DNA of 64,000 nt from Bacteroidales bacterium (GCA_017516865.1 JAFXAU010000003.1:199909-263908), one strand, 5' to 3'. Shown: positions 45,787-55,811, counted from the first letter of the stretch. Notes: a model not told the origin generated them from the sequence alone. Numbers and translations: made by a program.

Positions 45787-46755
45787 CTAAAATGACCATT
45801 TATGCTCATCACTAAAATACTCGTTTGTTATTACCTTTTTTATCTTATCAACACCTGACGGATTCGGATGGTCGGCATCCACAAAATCATCGTCATTGAA
45901 CATTTCGTTACCATACATATCCACAAAGCAAACTGCATTATTTGATTCTACAATTTGATACAAAGCATCTTTTGACAGTTTCGTATTTTCTTTGTTGGCA
46001 TACTCATAAAAACAACTTCGCTTGGGCGGCACAACAATTATTAATTGTACGTTACTACTTAACACCCTATCAATTATATTTTGCAATATCTTTTGATTTT
46101 CACCAATTAAAGAACGCGTGAACTTTATGCCTGTCATCTCTGTCGCTCTATGCCTACAAGCTTCATTTTCATCATTAGTTGTTGTAACTGGTATAAAATT
46201 TTCCTCTTGTTGTTTTAAAACTGTTTCATTGTTAGATTCCGACCTCTTATATTTTTCCTTCAATACAGAAAAATCCCTATTGCACCGAAAAAAATTAGAG
46301 GTTGCCATCAATCGGTTTGCCAAGGACATATCCTGCATTGTGTCGGCATATTTATAGTATTCCCTGTCGGTGTAACGCTGGTTAGTCGAAAGCAAATCAT
46401 AACCGAGCATATCGTAATCGACAAATAGTACTACATATTTCAATTTTTTCTTGTTGCTAATTACTTCGCTTATAACCATTTGTGCATGAAACAGATCCTG
46501 ACCACTTACTGAATAGTTTCCAACATTTTCTTTATCCACGTTTAAAACAGACAGCCTTCCGACCGCACCTGCATGTGAATTACCAACAATGGCAACCTCA
46601 ACGCTATCCGAAGTTTGCCTAATACTCGCAAACAAATAATCAATTCTGGTTGGACAATCAGCAAACAAGACTTCTAAAACAATTATCACTGCAATAAAAA
46701 AACACATTATTGCAGCAACCTCAATACAAAATATTTTACTCTTACTCAATGCCAT
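45787..46755 (-). CDS. Membrane-anchored SGNH/GDSL-like protein, partner of MBOAT
   Basis: A 322-residue protein with one N-terminal membrane helix (about 12-32) and an extracytoplasmic SGNH-type domain: VAIVGNSHAGAVGR (nucleophile-block GNSH in place of GDS), QLIIVVPPKRSCF and C-terminal DADHPNPSGVDKI with the D-x-x-H pair. The plan matches DltD/AlgJ/PatB-like partners of MBOAT acyltransferases. The canonical nucleophile serine is present in GNSHAG. It overlaps the MBOAT gene by one base (TAATG), strongly suggesting a shared complex. Confidence 0.75.
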   Translation of the reverse strand: MALSKSKIFCIEVAAIMCFFIAVIIVLEVLFADCPTRIDYLFASIRQTSDSVEVAIVGNSHAGAVGRLSVLNVDKENVGNYSVSGQDLFHAQMVISEVISNKKKLKYVVLFVDYDMLGYDLLSTNQRYTDREYYKYADTMQDMSLANRLMATSNFFRCNRDFSVLKEKYKRSESNNETVLKQQEENFIPVTTTNDENEACRHRATEMTGIKFTRSLIGENQKILQNIIDRVLSSNVQLIIVVPPKRSCFYEYANKENTKLSKDALYQIVESNNAVCFVDMYGNEMFNDDDFVDADHPNPSGVDKIKKVITNEYFSDEHKWSF

Positions 46756-48170
46756 TAGAATTGAAAATAAATAAATGACTGTTCTTCAAACACACCAAAA
46801 ACATAAATACCTAGAATCAACATATAATCAAATACATAACGCAACGTTCTGTTTATTTTTGGTTTGGATGAATTAAAATTGTAAATATCAACCATACTTA
46901 GCAAAGCCACCAACAAAAGTAACAAAACAAATGTTTTTACGCTGATAAGGGGAACCCCTATTATACCACTATTTATAGTAGCATAATGGCTGAAAATATA
47001 ATATGCATCACTTACTGTATTCGCCCGAAACAACGATAAACCAAGCGCCACCAAAACAAAAGTCACCCCAAGTCGAAAAACATGATTCAACCTAAATGCA
47101 TCATCTGTTTTAGGAACATTTCCACACAATATTTTTTCTATCACAAGGAGGACTCCATGATACATTCCCCAAATTACAAATGTCCAATTAGCGCCATGCC
47201 ATAATCCACTAATAGTAAATGTCACAAACAAATTTACACAATGACGGAAATACGTGCATCTATTTCCTCCCAACGGAATATACACATAATCGCGAAACCA
47301 ACTGCTCAACGAAATATGCCAACGATTCCAATGTTCTTTAATACTACGACTTAAAAAAGGTTGTCGGAAATTGGTCATCAGGTTAAACCCAAATATCCGT
47401 GCCGTGCCAATGGCAATATCAGAATAACCTGAAAAATCGGCATAAATCTGAAACGTAAAGAACAATGCAGCCCATATAAGCGGAAATCCGCTGTAATTCT
47501 CAACATCGTTAAAAACAAGATTGACATACACCGCCAAATTATCGGCTATCACCATCTTCTTAAACAAACCCCATAATGCTTGTCGCAATCCATCTGTCAA
47601 CTGTTCATAATTTAGACTTCTCCGTTTTGAAAACTGTGGCAAAAGATTAGTGGCTCGCTCTATTGGTCCGGCAACTAATTGTGGGAAAAATGACACAAAT
47701 GCAAAGAATTGGATTATATCACACGTGGCAGGCAATTTTCCCCAATAAACATCAATACTATAACTCAAGGCCTGGAACGTGTAAAAACTAATACCTACAG
47801 GCAATACCACATTCAACAACAAACCGTCCGAATTTCCATTAAGAAAAACATCGGCAAAAGAATGAACAAAAAAATTATAATATTTGAAAACACCAAGTAT
47901 CAGCAAATTAACCACAATGTTCATTGCATTTACAATCTTCGCCTTACGTTTATCTTCTCTATATTTCTCAATCATCAACCCACTTGTCCAACTGCACAAC
48001 GAAGTGAACGCAATAAGTATCAAAAATCGCCAATTCCACCAACCGTAAAAAACATACGAAGCGGCAAGCACAAACGCATTCTGCAACCGAAGATTTCGAT
48101 TGAACACAAACCAATAGAGCAAGAAGACTATCGGAAGAAATATGACAAATTCTATGGAATTAAAAAGCAT
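46755..48170 (-). CDS. MBOAT family O-acyltransferase (AlgI/PatA-like)
   Basis: A 471-residue protein with about ten membrane helices. It carries the AlgI-type start NSIEFVIFLPIVFLLYW, FFPQLVAGPIER, and the catalytic histidine motif GLWHGANWTFVIWG. Family members transfer acyl (often acetyl) groups across the inner membrane onto polysaccharide, alginate or peptidoglycan. With the SGNH protein and the FkbH-like gene immediately downstream it forms an O-acylation module for the glycan of this locus. Confidence 0.9.
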   Translation of the reverse strand: MLFNSIEFVIFLPIVFLLYWFVFNRNLRLQNAFVLAASYVFYGWWNWRFLILIAFTSLCSWTSGLMIEKYREDKRKAKIVNAMNIVVNLLILGVFKYYNFFVHSFADVFLNGNSDGLLLNVVLPVGISFYTFQALSYSIDVYWGKLPATCDIIQFFAFVSFFPQLVAGPIERATNLLPQFSKRRSLNYEQLTDGLRQALWGLFKKMVIADNLAVYVNLVFNDVENYSGFPLIWAALFFTFQIYADFSGYSDIAIGTARIFGFNLMTNFRQPFLSRSIKEHWNRWHISLSSWFRDYVYIPLGGNRCTYFRHCVNLFVTFTISGLWHGANWTFVIWGMYHGVLLVIEKILCGNVPKTDDAFRLNHVFRLGVTFVLVALGLSLFRANTVSDAYYIFSHYATINSGIIGVPLISVKTFVLLLLLVALLSMVDIYNFNSSKPKINRTLRYVFDYMLILGIYVFGVFEEQSFIYFQF

Positions 48171-48176
48171 AATCTT

Positions 48177-49172
48177 TCACCAATAACAACCATTTTCAAC
48201 ATTCTCAACTCCTTGTGGGCGGTTTTGCGCTGACGGACGAATCCAATATTCATTGTAAAATTTTGAAACTCGCGGATTATTATCCCAACGAGTTCCTTTA
48301 ATTCCAAACAATACTTGTAACCATCCTGCCAAGTGAATGGCCTGCTTTCCCATCAGCTTGCAGTGAGCCGCTAATGGCATTCCGTATGCGCCACAACCTA
48401 CGAGGGCAACATCAAAATCAATCTTGCTTATATCGTCTTTCATTTTCTGCAGAGCATCGAACCACGTTGCAAATCCTGTTTTTGTACCAACTATGGATTG
48501 AACGGCCTTATAGGTTATGAGTGTAAAATCAGGCAAAACATTTTCATCTTGCCATATATATGCCCGTTTTTCGTACTGAGATTGTATATCTTCGGCAAAT
48601 GGGTGAACAACCAAAACTCGCTTTCCTTTTAAATGGCAAGTCCATGGTTTTGAATAATAAAATGGTGCATAATAACCATCCAAATTAACACGAACCGCAT
48701 TTCTCAACTCTTTGCGGAACAAGTATTCATTAACCTGATAACTTCCTAAAATATCAATCTGCTGAATTGCTTGTAAATTTTCCAGATAAAAGCGCTCGGT
48801 AAATTCTTCATCGTTCGGGAAAAAACCCGACAATGTGCACAGTCTTTCTAAAATTGGATTTTGAACTTGTAATTTGGTTCTTCGTCCATATATAAAATCT
48901 AGATATCCTCGAATAGGGATTTTTGTTTCGTTTTTAATCACAAAGTCCTCCATTGTTTCTAACTCCGTTGTTCCAAATTTAGATATCAATAATGGCTTGT
49001 TTTCTTGAAGACATTGCAAGATATAGTCGTTTGCTTCTTGATTGAACTTTTCCACATATCCGAAATACTGCCGTCCCTGCAGTTTTTCGTCCTTTATATC
49101 GTAAAGCGGGAAAAAGCAGTGGTGCAATGTCCGCAATCTATAGGCTAATGATTCTTTTATTCTTTCAAGCAT
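48177..49172 (-). CDS. GT-D fold glycosyltransferase-like protein
   Basis: A 331-residue soluble protein. LLISKFGTTELETMED resembles the GT-D (former DUF1792) start RFGDGEL, and the C-terminal VALVGCGAYGMPLAAHCK with QAIHLAGWLQVLFGIKGTRW matches the GxGxxGxxLA ... G.lQ.lFG.kG.RW pattern of the same fold in Bacteroidota. GT-D enzymes extend glycans on serine-rich proteins or surface polymers. It lies 6 bases before the MBOAT gene. The assignment rests on motif shape only. Confidence 0.65.
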   Translation of the reverse strand: MLERIKESLAYRLRTLHHCFFPLYDIKDEKLQGRQYFGYVEKFNQEANDYILQCLQENKPLLISKFGTTELETMEDFVIKNETKIPIRGYLDFIYGRRTKLQVQNPILERLCTLSGFFPNDEEFTERFYLENLQAIQQIDILGSYQVNEYLFRKELRNAVRVNLDGYYAPFYYSKPWTCHLKGKRVLVVHPFAEDIQSQYEKRAYIWQDENVLPDFTLITYKAVQSIVGTKTGFATWFDALQKMKDDISKIDFDVALVGCGAYGMPLAAHCKLMGKQAIHLAGWLQVLFGIKGTRWDNNPRVSKFYNEYWIRPSAQNRPQGVENVENGCYW

Positions 49173-49201
49173 TGTATTATCTATTATTTGTTTATAAAAG
49201 A

Positions 49202-50266
49202 TTATCGTTCGAAATTCTTCTTAATATTCAAGAAGAACCTTTCGTAAGATATGAATGACACCCACGCCAAAAGCCCCGTACTTCCCAACACAAACATATA
49301 CAATATGAATATTGAATACCAATTATTTGATATTGACAACATTTTAAATGCCACCATAAGAATAATCCAATGATACATATATATGCCATACGATATCTTG
49401 CCTATGAATTTAGTTACCTTATTTTCAATATTTATATCTAACCCAGGATTAGTACAAATATTCAATATAACCACAGCAAACAACACTGCCATTAACTCAT
49501 CAGTGAAATAGGGTATTTGCAAATTAGAGCCCCAAAAAACAATTAAACATATAAGGCACACCATAAAAAGCCATTTATGATATAACAAATTCAGCCATTT
49601 ATGATTTCCTGCATACAAATATCCTGCAAGACATCCTATGCCTAAACAATCAAACTTACTATCATAAAAGAAACTCCCGTTGAAGTTTTGAAACCAGACA
49701 TTATGCCATATTCGTACATTCAAAAAACCTAAAATATGTGGGAATGTAGCAAACACTACAATTATTACCATCAACAGCCAATGTAACTGCTTTTTAGGGA
49801 CAATTACAACCACAATAGGGAACAATATATAGAATTGGTTTTCAACTCCAATCGACCATATTTGCGGGCTTGTGGCCCAACCGCAACCTAAAGCGTGTGA
49901 AAAATTAGGCATAATTGCAAGTGCATAAGCAATTGTTTTAAACGAAGGAATCGAATCGAAGAAGAAAACAGATATCAGCAATACAAGATAATACACTGGC
50001 CAAATTCGAAATATCCTCCGCAACCAAAAATTCTTAAGCGATATTTGTCCGTATTGCTCATTTTCTTTCAAAAGCAAATATGTTATAAGGAAGCCTGATA
50101 TTACAAAAAACAAAACCACACCAATATGGCCATTGGGAAGCCAATTAAATGCAGATTCTCCAAATGTATTTTGTCGAAATAATTCAATATGTCCGATAGC
50201 AACAATCAATGCTGCAATAGCTCTAAACGTATCTAAATTTTTAATATGGTAATTTGACCGCTCCAT
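49202..50266 (-). CDS. Acyltransferase family 3 (OafA/YrhL-like) membrane protein
   Basis: A 354-residue protein with about ten membrane helices. AT3 motifs are present: N-terminal NLDTFRAIAALIVAIGHIELF (the catalytic-type His in GH), GVVLFFVISGFLITYLLL, and FWLRRIFRIWPVYY. AT3 proteins O-acetylate surface sugars using cytoplasmic acetyl-CoA. It starts 7 bases downstream of the GT4 gene. It is a second acylation route in the locus besides MBOAT. Confidence 0.87.
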   Translation of the reverse strand: MERSNYHIKNLDTFRAIAALIVAIGHIELFRQNTFGESAFNWLPNGHIGVVLFFVISGFLITYLLLKENEQYGQISLKNFWLRRIFRIWPVYYLVLLISVFFFDSIPSFKTIAYALAIMPNFSHALGCGWATSPQIWSIGVENQFYILFPIVVVIVPKKQLHWLLMVIIVVFATFPHILGFLNVRIWHNVWFQNFNGSFFYDSKFDCLGIGCLAGYLYAGNHKWLNLLYHKWLFMVCLICLIVFWGSNLQIPYFTDELMAVLFAVVILNICTNPGLDINIENKVTKFIGKISYGIYMYHWIILMVAFKMLSISNNWYSIFILYMFVLGSTGLLAWVSFISYERFFLNIKKNFER

Positions 50267-50273
50267 TTTGACC

Positions 50274-51428
50274 TTACAATTGCTGATACCATTCTGTCAG
50301 TTTACCATAAATCGCCTCTTCCGAAAATCTCTCATTTGCATAGTTCCTTAATTCGACAGGCTTGAAGAAAGAATACTTTTCCCGCATTTCTGACATTCCT
50401 TTTTCTATTGCTTCCACCGAAATTGAATCCAACAAAATGCCGTTGGAAGGATTAACAATGTCAGTTACACCACCAGAATTGGTGGAAACAACAGGAATAC
50501 CACTGGCCAATGCTTCCGCCAACGTCATTCCAAAGGTTTCGATACTACTTGCTGACAAAACCACGTGTGACTGATGCATTAGTCTTGCCGTTGCTTCACG
50601 TGACTGACGAGGCAATAGTTCTATCGAATTTGCCAACTTCAAAGTTTTTATAGAATTTTCTATGTCAGATTTCAAAGGCCCATCGCCCACAATTATCAGT
50701 CGATCGCCTTGATGATTGCGGACATAGCCACTCCACGCTTCAATTATCTTATCGAAGTTTTTTCGTGGGATAAAATTGCCAATAGCAAGAAATGTAAAAC
50801 GCTCATATTTCGGGCAATCGTATTCTTCAAAAAACAACAGACTCACAACATTGTGAAGCACACAACATTTCTTTTCATCCGCTCCACACATCTTGATTAT
50901 TTGCTCTTTTGCAAAATGACTGACAAAGAAACTCTGCCGCGATTGTTCATATACTTTTTTTGCCAATTGTATATCGCTGCTGGTATATTGTTCGAGGCGG
51001 AAAATAAAACCTGACGTGTGTTCTGTATGGAAATATGGAATATTCAGCTTTCGGCTCATATAATTAGCCACAACTCCCCCCATAAACATTGCGTGGCTAT
51101 GTATGACCTCAATTTTACCATTGCTGCGAATATAATTCCGTACACATTTCAGAGCCTTATGACACAATCTCGAATAGGATAATTGACGGATTTTAGGGAC
51201 ATACACATTTGTGGCAAGGCGCATAGTAACTATGCCTTTGTCATTTTCTTCCGTAAAAAGTTCCTTTCTGCCAGAAAGCATGTCACGGAACGTGCCATTG
51301 ATATAAGCGTGCAGCACTGCAACCGTATGACCGCGCCGCTGCAACATACGCGCCTGCTCCTCTATGAAACTCCCTGCAATGGGATTTTCAGCATTTTTAT
51401 ACCACGATGCAACTATCAGTATATGCAT
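50274..51428 (-). CDS. Glycosyltransferase family 4 (GT-B)
   Basis: A 384-residue GT-B enzyme from the ATG at 51428 (MHILIVASWYKNAENPIAGS). The N-terminal acceptor domain has VIHSHAMFMGGVVANYM. The C-terminal nucleotide-sugar domain has FLAIGNFIPRKNFDKIIEAW, RLIIVGDGPLKSDIE and the E-x7-E motif SSIETFGMTLAEALASGIPV. The acceptor and donor are not predictable. It overlaps the next upstream GT2 gene only through untranslated bases (gap of one base). Confidence 0.88.
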   Translation of the reverse strand: MHILIVASWYKNAENPIAGSFIEEQARMLQRRGHTVAVLHAYINGTFRDMLSGRKELFTEENDKGIVTMRLATNVYVPKIRQLSYSRLCHKALKCVRNYIRSNGKIEVIHSHAMFMGGVVANYMSRKLNIPYFHTEHTSGFIFRLEQYTSSDIQLAKKVYEQSRQSFFVSHFAKEQIIKMCGADEKKCCVLHNVVSLLFFEEYDCPKYERFTFLAIGNFIPRKNFDKIIEAWSGYVRNHQGDRLIIVGDGPLKSDIENSIKTLKLANSIELLPRQSREATARLMHQSHVVLSASSIETFGMTLAEALASGIPVVSTNSGGVTDIVNPSNGILLDSISVEAIEKGMSEMREKYSFFKPVELRNYANERFSEEAIYGKLTEWYQQL

Positions 51429-51429
51429 A

Positions 51430-52338
51430 TTATTTGCCAATCATTTGATGAACAACAAGTTTCAAGCAAGTTACAACATTTCTCAGAGAAAAACGGTTTT
51501 TCAGCATCAATTTTGCGATACTATACGCCACGTCAAACTGACAGTTAGTCCGCGCCATATACAAGTACATATTGAGTTTTGAGTCACGATAGTTTTGGAA
51601 ATCCTTTTCCGTCAGATAATTTGAAAAAAGATTCCAATAGTTATTCTCCAAATCGTTTATTGCCGATATATAACGTTCCACATCTGCCATTTTAACTTGC
51701 CTGCTTCCTACAATTACTGTTGATTGTTCGTGCTGAACAGCCACATAGCCTTGCACACCTGATTGTTTGTAAGGATATTGTGCCAATAGTCGGAAAAACA
51801 AATGCGTATCTTCCCAAAGAGAAAATCGAGCATCGAACTTATTCTTTTCAAAAAAAATCTTTGCGATTGCAACTTGCCAAACACCAATATCTCGAAATTC
51901 GTCAAACAAATATTTCACGATATTTGTTTCATAATTAGGTAACAATTTAGCAAATGGTCGTTGTTGGCCTTCGTGCTCAATAAGTAGATGGTGAAGGAAA
52001 TACAGATAAGGCACATTACCATTCTTTTCAATTTCAGAGTTTAAATCTACAAGAAAATTAGAAAGATAATAATCGTCACTGTCGAGGAACAGCACATACT
52101 CTCCAACCGAATGAGCAATTCCATTATTACGTGCCACGCTTCGTTCGGCATTTTCCTGATAAATGTATGTTATTCGGCTGTCGCTGTACTGCGAAACCAC
52201 ATCTTTGGTATTGTCGGTACTGCCATCATCAACAATAATCAGTTCCCAATCGGTATATGTTTGATTCAACACAGACTCTATCGCCTTCGGCAGGAAAGCG
52301 GCACGATTGTAGGTTGGTATGATAATGGAAAAACGCAT
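51430..52338 (-). CDS. Glycosyltransferase family 2 (GT-A)
   Basis: A 302-residue GT2: FSIIIPTYNRAAFLPKAIES at the start, IIVDDGSTDNTKDVV (nucleotide-binding Asp) and VLFLDSDDYYLSNFL (DxD-like). The C-terminal part is variable and carries no membrane helices. It lies one base after the GT32 gene. Confidence 0.9.
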   Translation of the reverse strand: MRFSIIIPTYNRAAFLPKAIESVLNQTYTDWELIIVDDGSTDNTKDVVSQYSDSRITYIYQENAERSVARNNGIAHSVGEYVLFLDSDDYYLSNFLVDLNSEIEKNGNVPYLYFLHHLLIEHEGQQRPFAKLLPNYETNIVKYLFDEFRDIGVWQVAIAKIFFEKNKFDARFSLWEDTHLFFRLLAQYPYKQSGVQGYVAVQHEQSTVIVGSRQVKMADVERYISAINDLENNYWNLFSNYLTEKDFQNYRDSKLNMYLYMARTNCQFDVAYSIAKLMLKNRFSLRNVVTCLKLVVHQMIGK

Positions 52339-52339
52339 A

Positions 52340-53122
52340 TTATCTTTTCAATTTCATTTGCCTTAATAAATGATAGCCCAAATCTTTATAGTATTTCAAT
52401 GGTTGTTTCGGATTGCTTTTCAATCTTTCCCGAACAATCTTCCAACCTTTTCGCCAACGATTGTTCCAGAAAAAGCGGAACTCATCATCGAACCAGGCGG
52501 CATTCCACAAATGTATGGCATAAGTATTAGCTGTGGCAAATGTCTGCGGATTGGCGGAATCGGCTTTATTGAACGGCATTGGGCAAAACGCCGTGTGCAG
52601 AAGAAAAACATTCCCACCAATTTTCTGCGTTGCGTGGTTGTATGTTTCGAGTCCTTCAGCCGTAAAAATTGGAGTGATAACTTTTGGAATCTCAATGTAT
52701 TGGTATGTGTTCAAATCCGACTCCGTCAATCTTTCATATTCTGTCATACATTTCCTTAAAAGCGGATTACCTTTCTGTGCGCCAATCACAACCGGTTCAA
52801 CCATTCCATTATCGGCAAAATTCCAAAACGATTCATTATCAAGCAAATCATCAAACTTTCGCAACATCAGCACGTCGGTATCTAAAAAAATACCACCTTC
52901 TTCATATAATACCTTCAACCGAATATAATCGGTAAGGAAAGCCCATTTCCTTTCTTTCAGGGCCTTTTGTGCAAATGGTATTTCAAATGCCGTGTTGCTA
53001 GTGTTCCATAAAAAAAACTCATAATCGGGCAGGACGGTATGCCACGAATCAATGCATCGGGCAATCAATTCGGGATAGGGCTCGCCGCTGAACCAACAAT
53101 AATGAATCTTTTTGGGTATCAT
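52340..53122 (-). CDS. Glycosyltransferase family 32-like (capsular/OCH1 type)
   Basis: A 260-residue protein beginning MIPKKIHYCWFSGEPYPEL, the typical GT32 start. The metal-binding DxD is in LYEEGGIFLDTDVLMLRKFD. These enzymes add hexoses in capsule and O-antigen synthesis. It overlaps the upstream GT2 by four bases (ATGA). Confidence 0.87.
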   Translation of the reverse strand: MIPKKIHYCWFSGEPYPELIARCIDSWHTVLPDYEFFLWNTSNTAFEIPFAQKALKERKWAFLTDYIRLKVLYEEGGIFLDTDVLMLRKFDDLLDNESFWNFADNGMVEPVVIGAQKGNPLLRKCMTEYERLTESDLNTYQYIEIPKVITPIFTAEGLETYNHATQKIGGNVFLLHTAFCPMPFNKADSANPQTFATANTYAIHLWNAAWFDDEFRFFWNNRWRKGWKIVRERLKSNPKQPLKYYKDLGYHLLRQMKLKR

Positions 53123-54078
53123 TTGAATAACCAGTTTTTTAGACTTTTAAATAATTCTGTATTAAATCTCTTTATCAGGCGAATATGAAACTTTAGTTTC
53201 ATTCGGCAAAGCATTGGCGGATTCAAATATTTCCATTTCAGCATATTCCGATATGTAAATTGCCTCAGCCAACGGTCAACAATCCAATCGTATTTGGGAA
53301 TCTCAAGGTTGCGGCCATCGTTTTTGGCAACGGCCCTGAAGTGCCGCACAATATTCATGTTTTCCTGCAATCGCAAACTTTCCAAATCAAGAGTGCCTGT
53401 GTTTCTTGTGGTTTTAGCGTGCTGCCGCCAATGATTTAGCGGTTCGAAAACATACGCCACATTGCCCAGCAACGACATTTGTGCAAAAAACAACCAATCA
53501 CCGCACATCTTGTAATCGTCGGGAAAAAATATCTTGCTGATATTTTCTTTCCTGAAAATCACGGAACTTGTGTTCAATACAATGTTTTTGTATGCGTGCA
53601 TTCCATAGAAAAACGATTTTCCATCCATAATAAAATCATGGTTGAGCGTTTGCCCAGTCAAATCGGACAGCCAAATTGTTGAATCAGAAAAACTCTGTCC
53701 ATTTTCATCAACAATATCGCTTTTGCAAAACACCAACGACACACCATTGTTTGCCTTAGAAATCAACCTTTTAAGAAACTCCGTTTCACAATAATCATCG
53801 CTTTCGGCAATCCAAACCCATTCGCCTTTCGTCAACAACAGTCCTTTTCTCCATTGAGAAAAAAGGCTTCCACTATTTTTCTCATTATAAGCAATATGTG
53901 CGACATGGGGATTATTGCGGTACAACTCAATGATATCTTTTGAATTGTCGGTTGAGCAGTCATCCAAAATAATCAATTCATAATCATCATACGTTTGCCC
54001 CAATATGGAATCAATGCGCTGTTTCAAAAACTTCGCGTGATTGTAATTGGGTACTATGATAGAAACTGACGGCTGCAC
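53119..54078 (-). CDS. Glycosyltransferase family 2 (GT-A)
   Basis: A 319-residue GT2 with a GTG start directly after the previous stop (SVSIIVPNYNHAKFLKQR). LIILDDCSTDNSKDII and WVWIAESDDYCETEFL provide the two aspartate motifs. The middle part includes MCGDWLFFAQMSLLG, common in rhamnosyl/galactosyl transferases, but the donor is not predictable. Confidence 0.87.
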   Translation of the reverse strand: MQPSVSIIVPNYNHAKFLKQRIDSILGQTYDDYELIILDDCSTDNSKDIIELYRNNPHVAHIAYNEKNSGSLFSQWRKGLLLTKGEWVWIAESDDYCETEFLKRLISKANNGVSLVFCKSDIVDENGQSFSDSTIWLSDLTGQTLNHDFIMDGKSFFYGMHAYKNIVLNTSSVIFRKENISKIFFPDDYKMCGDWLFFAQMSLLGNVAYVFEPLNHWRQHAKTTRNTGTLDLESLRLQENMNIVRHFRAVAKNDGRNLEIPKYDWIVDRWLRQFTYRNMLKWKYLNPPMLCRMKLKFHIRLIKRFNTELFKSLKNWLFK

Positions 54079-54079
54079 G

Positions 54080-55030
54080 TTACTTGTGAATTAAGTTATA
54101 GACAACGCCTTTTTGAATATTCCATATTCCTTTGAAATCTCTGGATTTCAAGAATAACCAATTAGATATGAAATAATATTTTAGGAAAATCTTTATTTGT
54201 CTTTCTTTCAATGCGTTTATTGCGATTTTAGCACTGAATGTTCTCTGTCGTTGCGTATAATATGTATATGTCTTCTCACTTTGATTTCTTAAAAAACTAT
54301 ATAAGGCATACAACATTTGATTTTTTTCTATTTGTTTTTTGCAACTCCACACACCTCCGCTATGAATTCTATATACTGAATTACCCACTTCTGATAAATA
54401 TTTTGCACAGCCATATTTTCCTAACATAAATGATAAAATTGCATCTTGTGTAACTATATGACACGACTTCACAATATTAGGAAGTTCCTTTATATAGATA
54501 TGATTTCTATACATAATAGTCTGAGTTGGTGGCATATTCAACATCATGAGATCCATTGCTGACAAATCCCTCATGTTTTCTTTACTAAACAAATTCGGAT
54601 CTAAAACCCTCCCCCTATCATCTATGATTGTTGAGTCATGGAAACACATCACATATTTTTTTTCTGTATCTGATTCCATAAAATCAACTTGCTTCTGTAA
54701 TTTTAATGGATCTGTCCAATAATCGTCCCCTTCACATAATGCGACATACTTGCCTTTACAAGCTTCATACATTATTTTTGTCAATGCTCCATTGCCCTTT
54801 GAATATTGATTTTCTGTTTCAAAAATTGGTTTTATAATGTCGGGATATTTCTCTGCATATTCCAGAATAATATCAGCCGTACCATCCGTTGAGGCATCAT
54901 CATGTACTATAGCCTCAAATCGAAAATTAGTTTTCTGCATCACAAATCCATCCAAACATTGACGAATAAATGGCGCATGATTATACGTAATACACCTTAT
55001 TGATACTACCAAAGGGCTCTTGTCTTCCAT
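54080..55030 (-). CDS. Glycosyltransferase family 2 (GT-A)
   Basis: A 316-residue GT2 with VVSIRCITYNHAPFIRQCLD, AIVHDDASTDGTADIIL and KYVALCEGDDYWTDPLKLQK (acid-rich EGDDYW motif). This sub-type is frequent in Bacteroidota and Campylobacter capsule loci. Adjacent genes overlap or lie within one base on both sides. Confidence 0.88.
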   Translation of the reverse strand: MEDKSPLVVSIRCITYNHAPFIRQCLDGFVMQKTNFRFEAIVHDDASTDGTADIILEYAEKYPDIIKPIFETENQYSKGNGALTKIMYEACKGKYVALCEGDDYWTDPLKLQKQVDFMESDTEKKYVMCFHDSTIIDDRGRVLDPNLFSKENMRDLSAMDLMMLNMPPTQTIMYRNHIYIKELPNIVKSCHIVTQDAILSFMLGKYGCAKYLSEVGNSVYRIHSGGVWSCKKQIEKNQMLYALYSFLRNQSEKTYTYYTQRQRTFSAKIAINALKERQIKIFLKYYFISNWLFLKSRDFKGIWNIQKGVVYNLIHK

Positions 55031-55807
55031 TTAACAAAATAACTTTTTGTAAATACGCACAATAAATAACTGAAATTTCATTACAAATTTACACATTTTA
55101 TTAGGTGTACGCAAAATAGCTTTTTCCAGAATGTTTATTTTCACTCCAATGGGAAGTTTCCGAAAATGATAATGTAGTATATTACTGTAAAAATCATCAA
55201 AAAAACCGTCATCACCTTGTTCTTTGCTAAAACCTCCTGTTGAGAAGTGGGCAATTTTTTGATTAATAAACACATTTTTTATTTCTGGATTTAAGAACCA
55301 TTTCAAATTCAAATCATGGTCCGCTCCAATTTTATATTTTAACGTATAATCTCCAATTTTATCAAATATGTTTTTCCTATAAAATATGGCCTGATGGCAT
55401 CGATTATACTCCAATGTATAGAACGTCCATTTCCCCCTGTTTTTCTCAGACAAATCAGATTCAACATCTCCATATACCACATCATATTGGTCTATGTTCA
55501 AACTGAAAACAGATTGCAAAACATTGTTATCAAGAAGCCAATCGTCGCTACCAATAAAATAAAGCCATTCGCCTTGGGCTTTTGCGATGCCTTTATTCAT
55601 GGCATCGTATATACCTTTGTCGGGTTCTGAATAGAACTTTATACGATCATCATTATACGAGGCCACAATCTCTCCGGTATTATCCGTTGATGCGCCATCC
55701 ATAACCAACACTTCGAAATCCTGCATTGTTTGATTTACAATGCTATCCAAAGCTCTTTTTATAACCTTAGAACTATTATATGTCGGTATTACTATAGACA
55801 GCTTCAT
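55031..55807 (-). CDS. Glycosyltransferase family 2, WcaA-like
   Basis: A 258-residue GT2 from the ATG at 55807 (MKLSIVIPTYNSSKVIKRA); the TTG at 55822 would overlap fcl. Motifs are VLVMDGASTDNTGEIV, KGIYDAMNKGIAKAQGEWLY and FIGSDDWLLDN, the WcaA/PglI-like pattern. It starts 4 bases after fcl. Four GT2-type genes lie head to tail here, which fits a glycan repeat unit of about five or six sugars. Confidence 0.88.
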   Translation of the reverse strand: MKLSIVIPTYNSSKVIKRALDSIVNQTMQDFEVLVMDGASTDNTGEIVASYNDDRIKFYSEPDKGIYDAMNKGIAKAQGEWLYFIGSDDWLLDNNVLQSVFSLNIDQYDVVYGDVESDLSEKNRGKWTFYTLEYNRCHQAIFYRKNIFDKIGDYTLKYKIGADHDLNLKWFLNPEIKNVFINQKIAHFSTGGFSKEQGDDGFFDDFYSNILHYHFRKLPIGVKINILEKAILRTPNKMCKFVMKFQLFIVRIYKKLFC

Positions 55808-55811
55808 TTCT

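Noticed and set aside
43901-45799. Longest frame of the FkbH-like gene (start at 45799)
   Set aside because: It overlaps the SGNH gene and adds residues without family similarity; the ATG at 45739 fits the usual family start better.
49202-50266. Interpreting the multi-helix acyltransferase as a Wzy polymerase or Wzx flippase
   Set aside because: The TFRAIAALIVAIGH start and WLRRIFRIWPVYY segment are specific to acyltransferase family 3.
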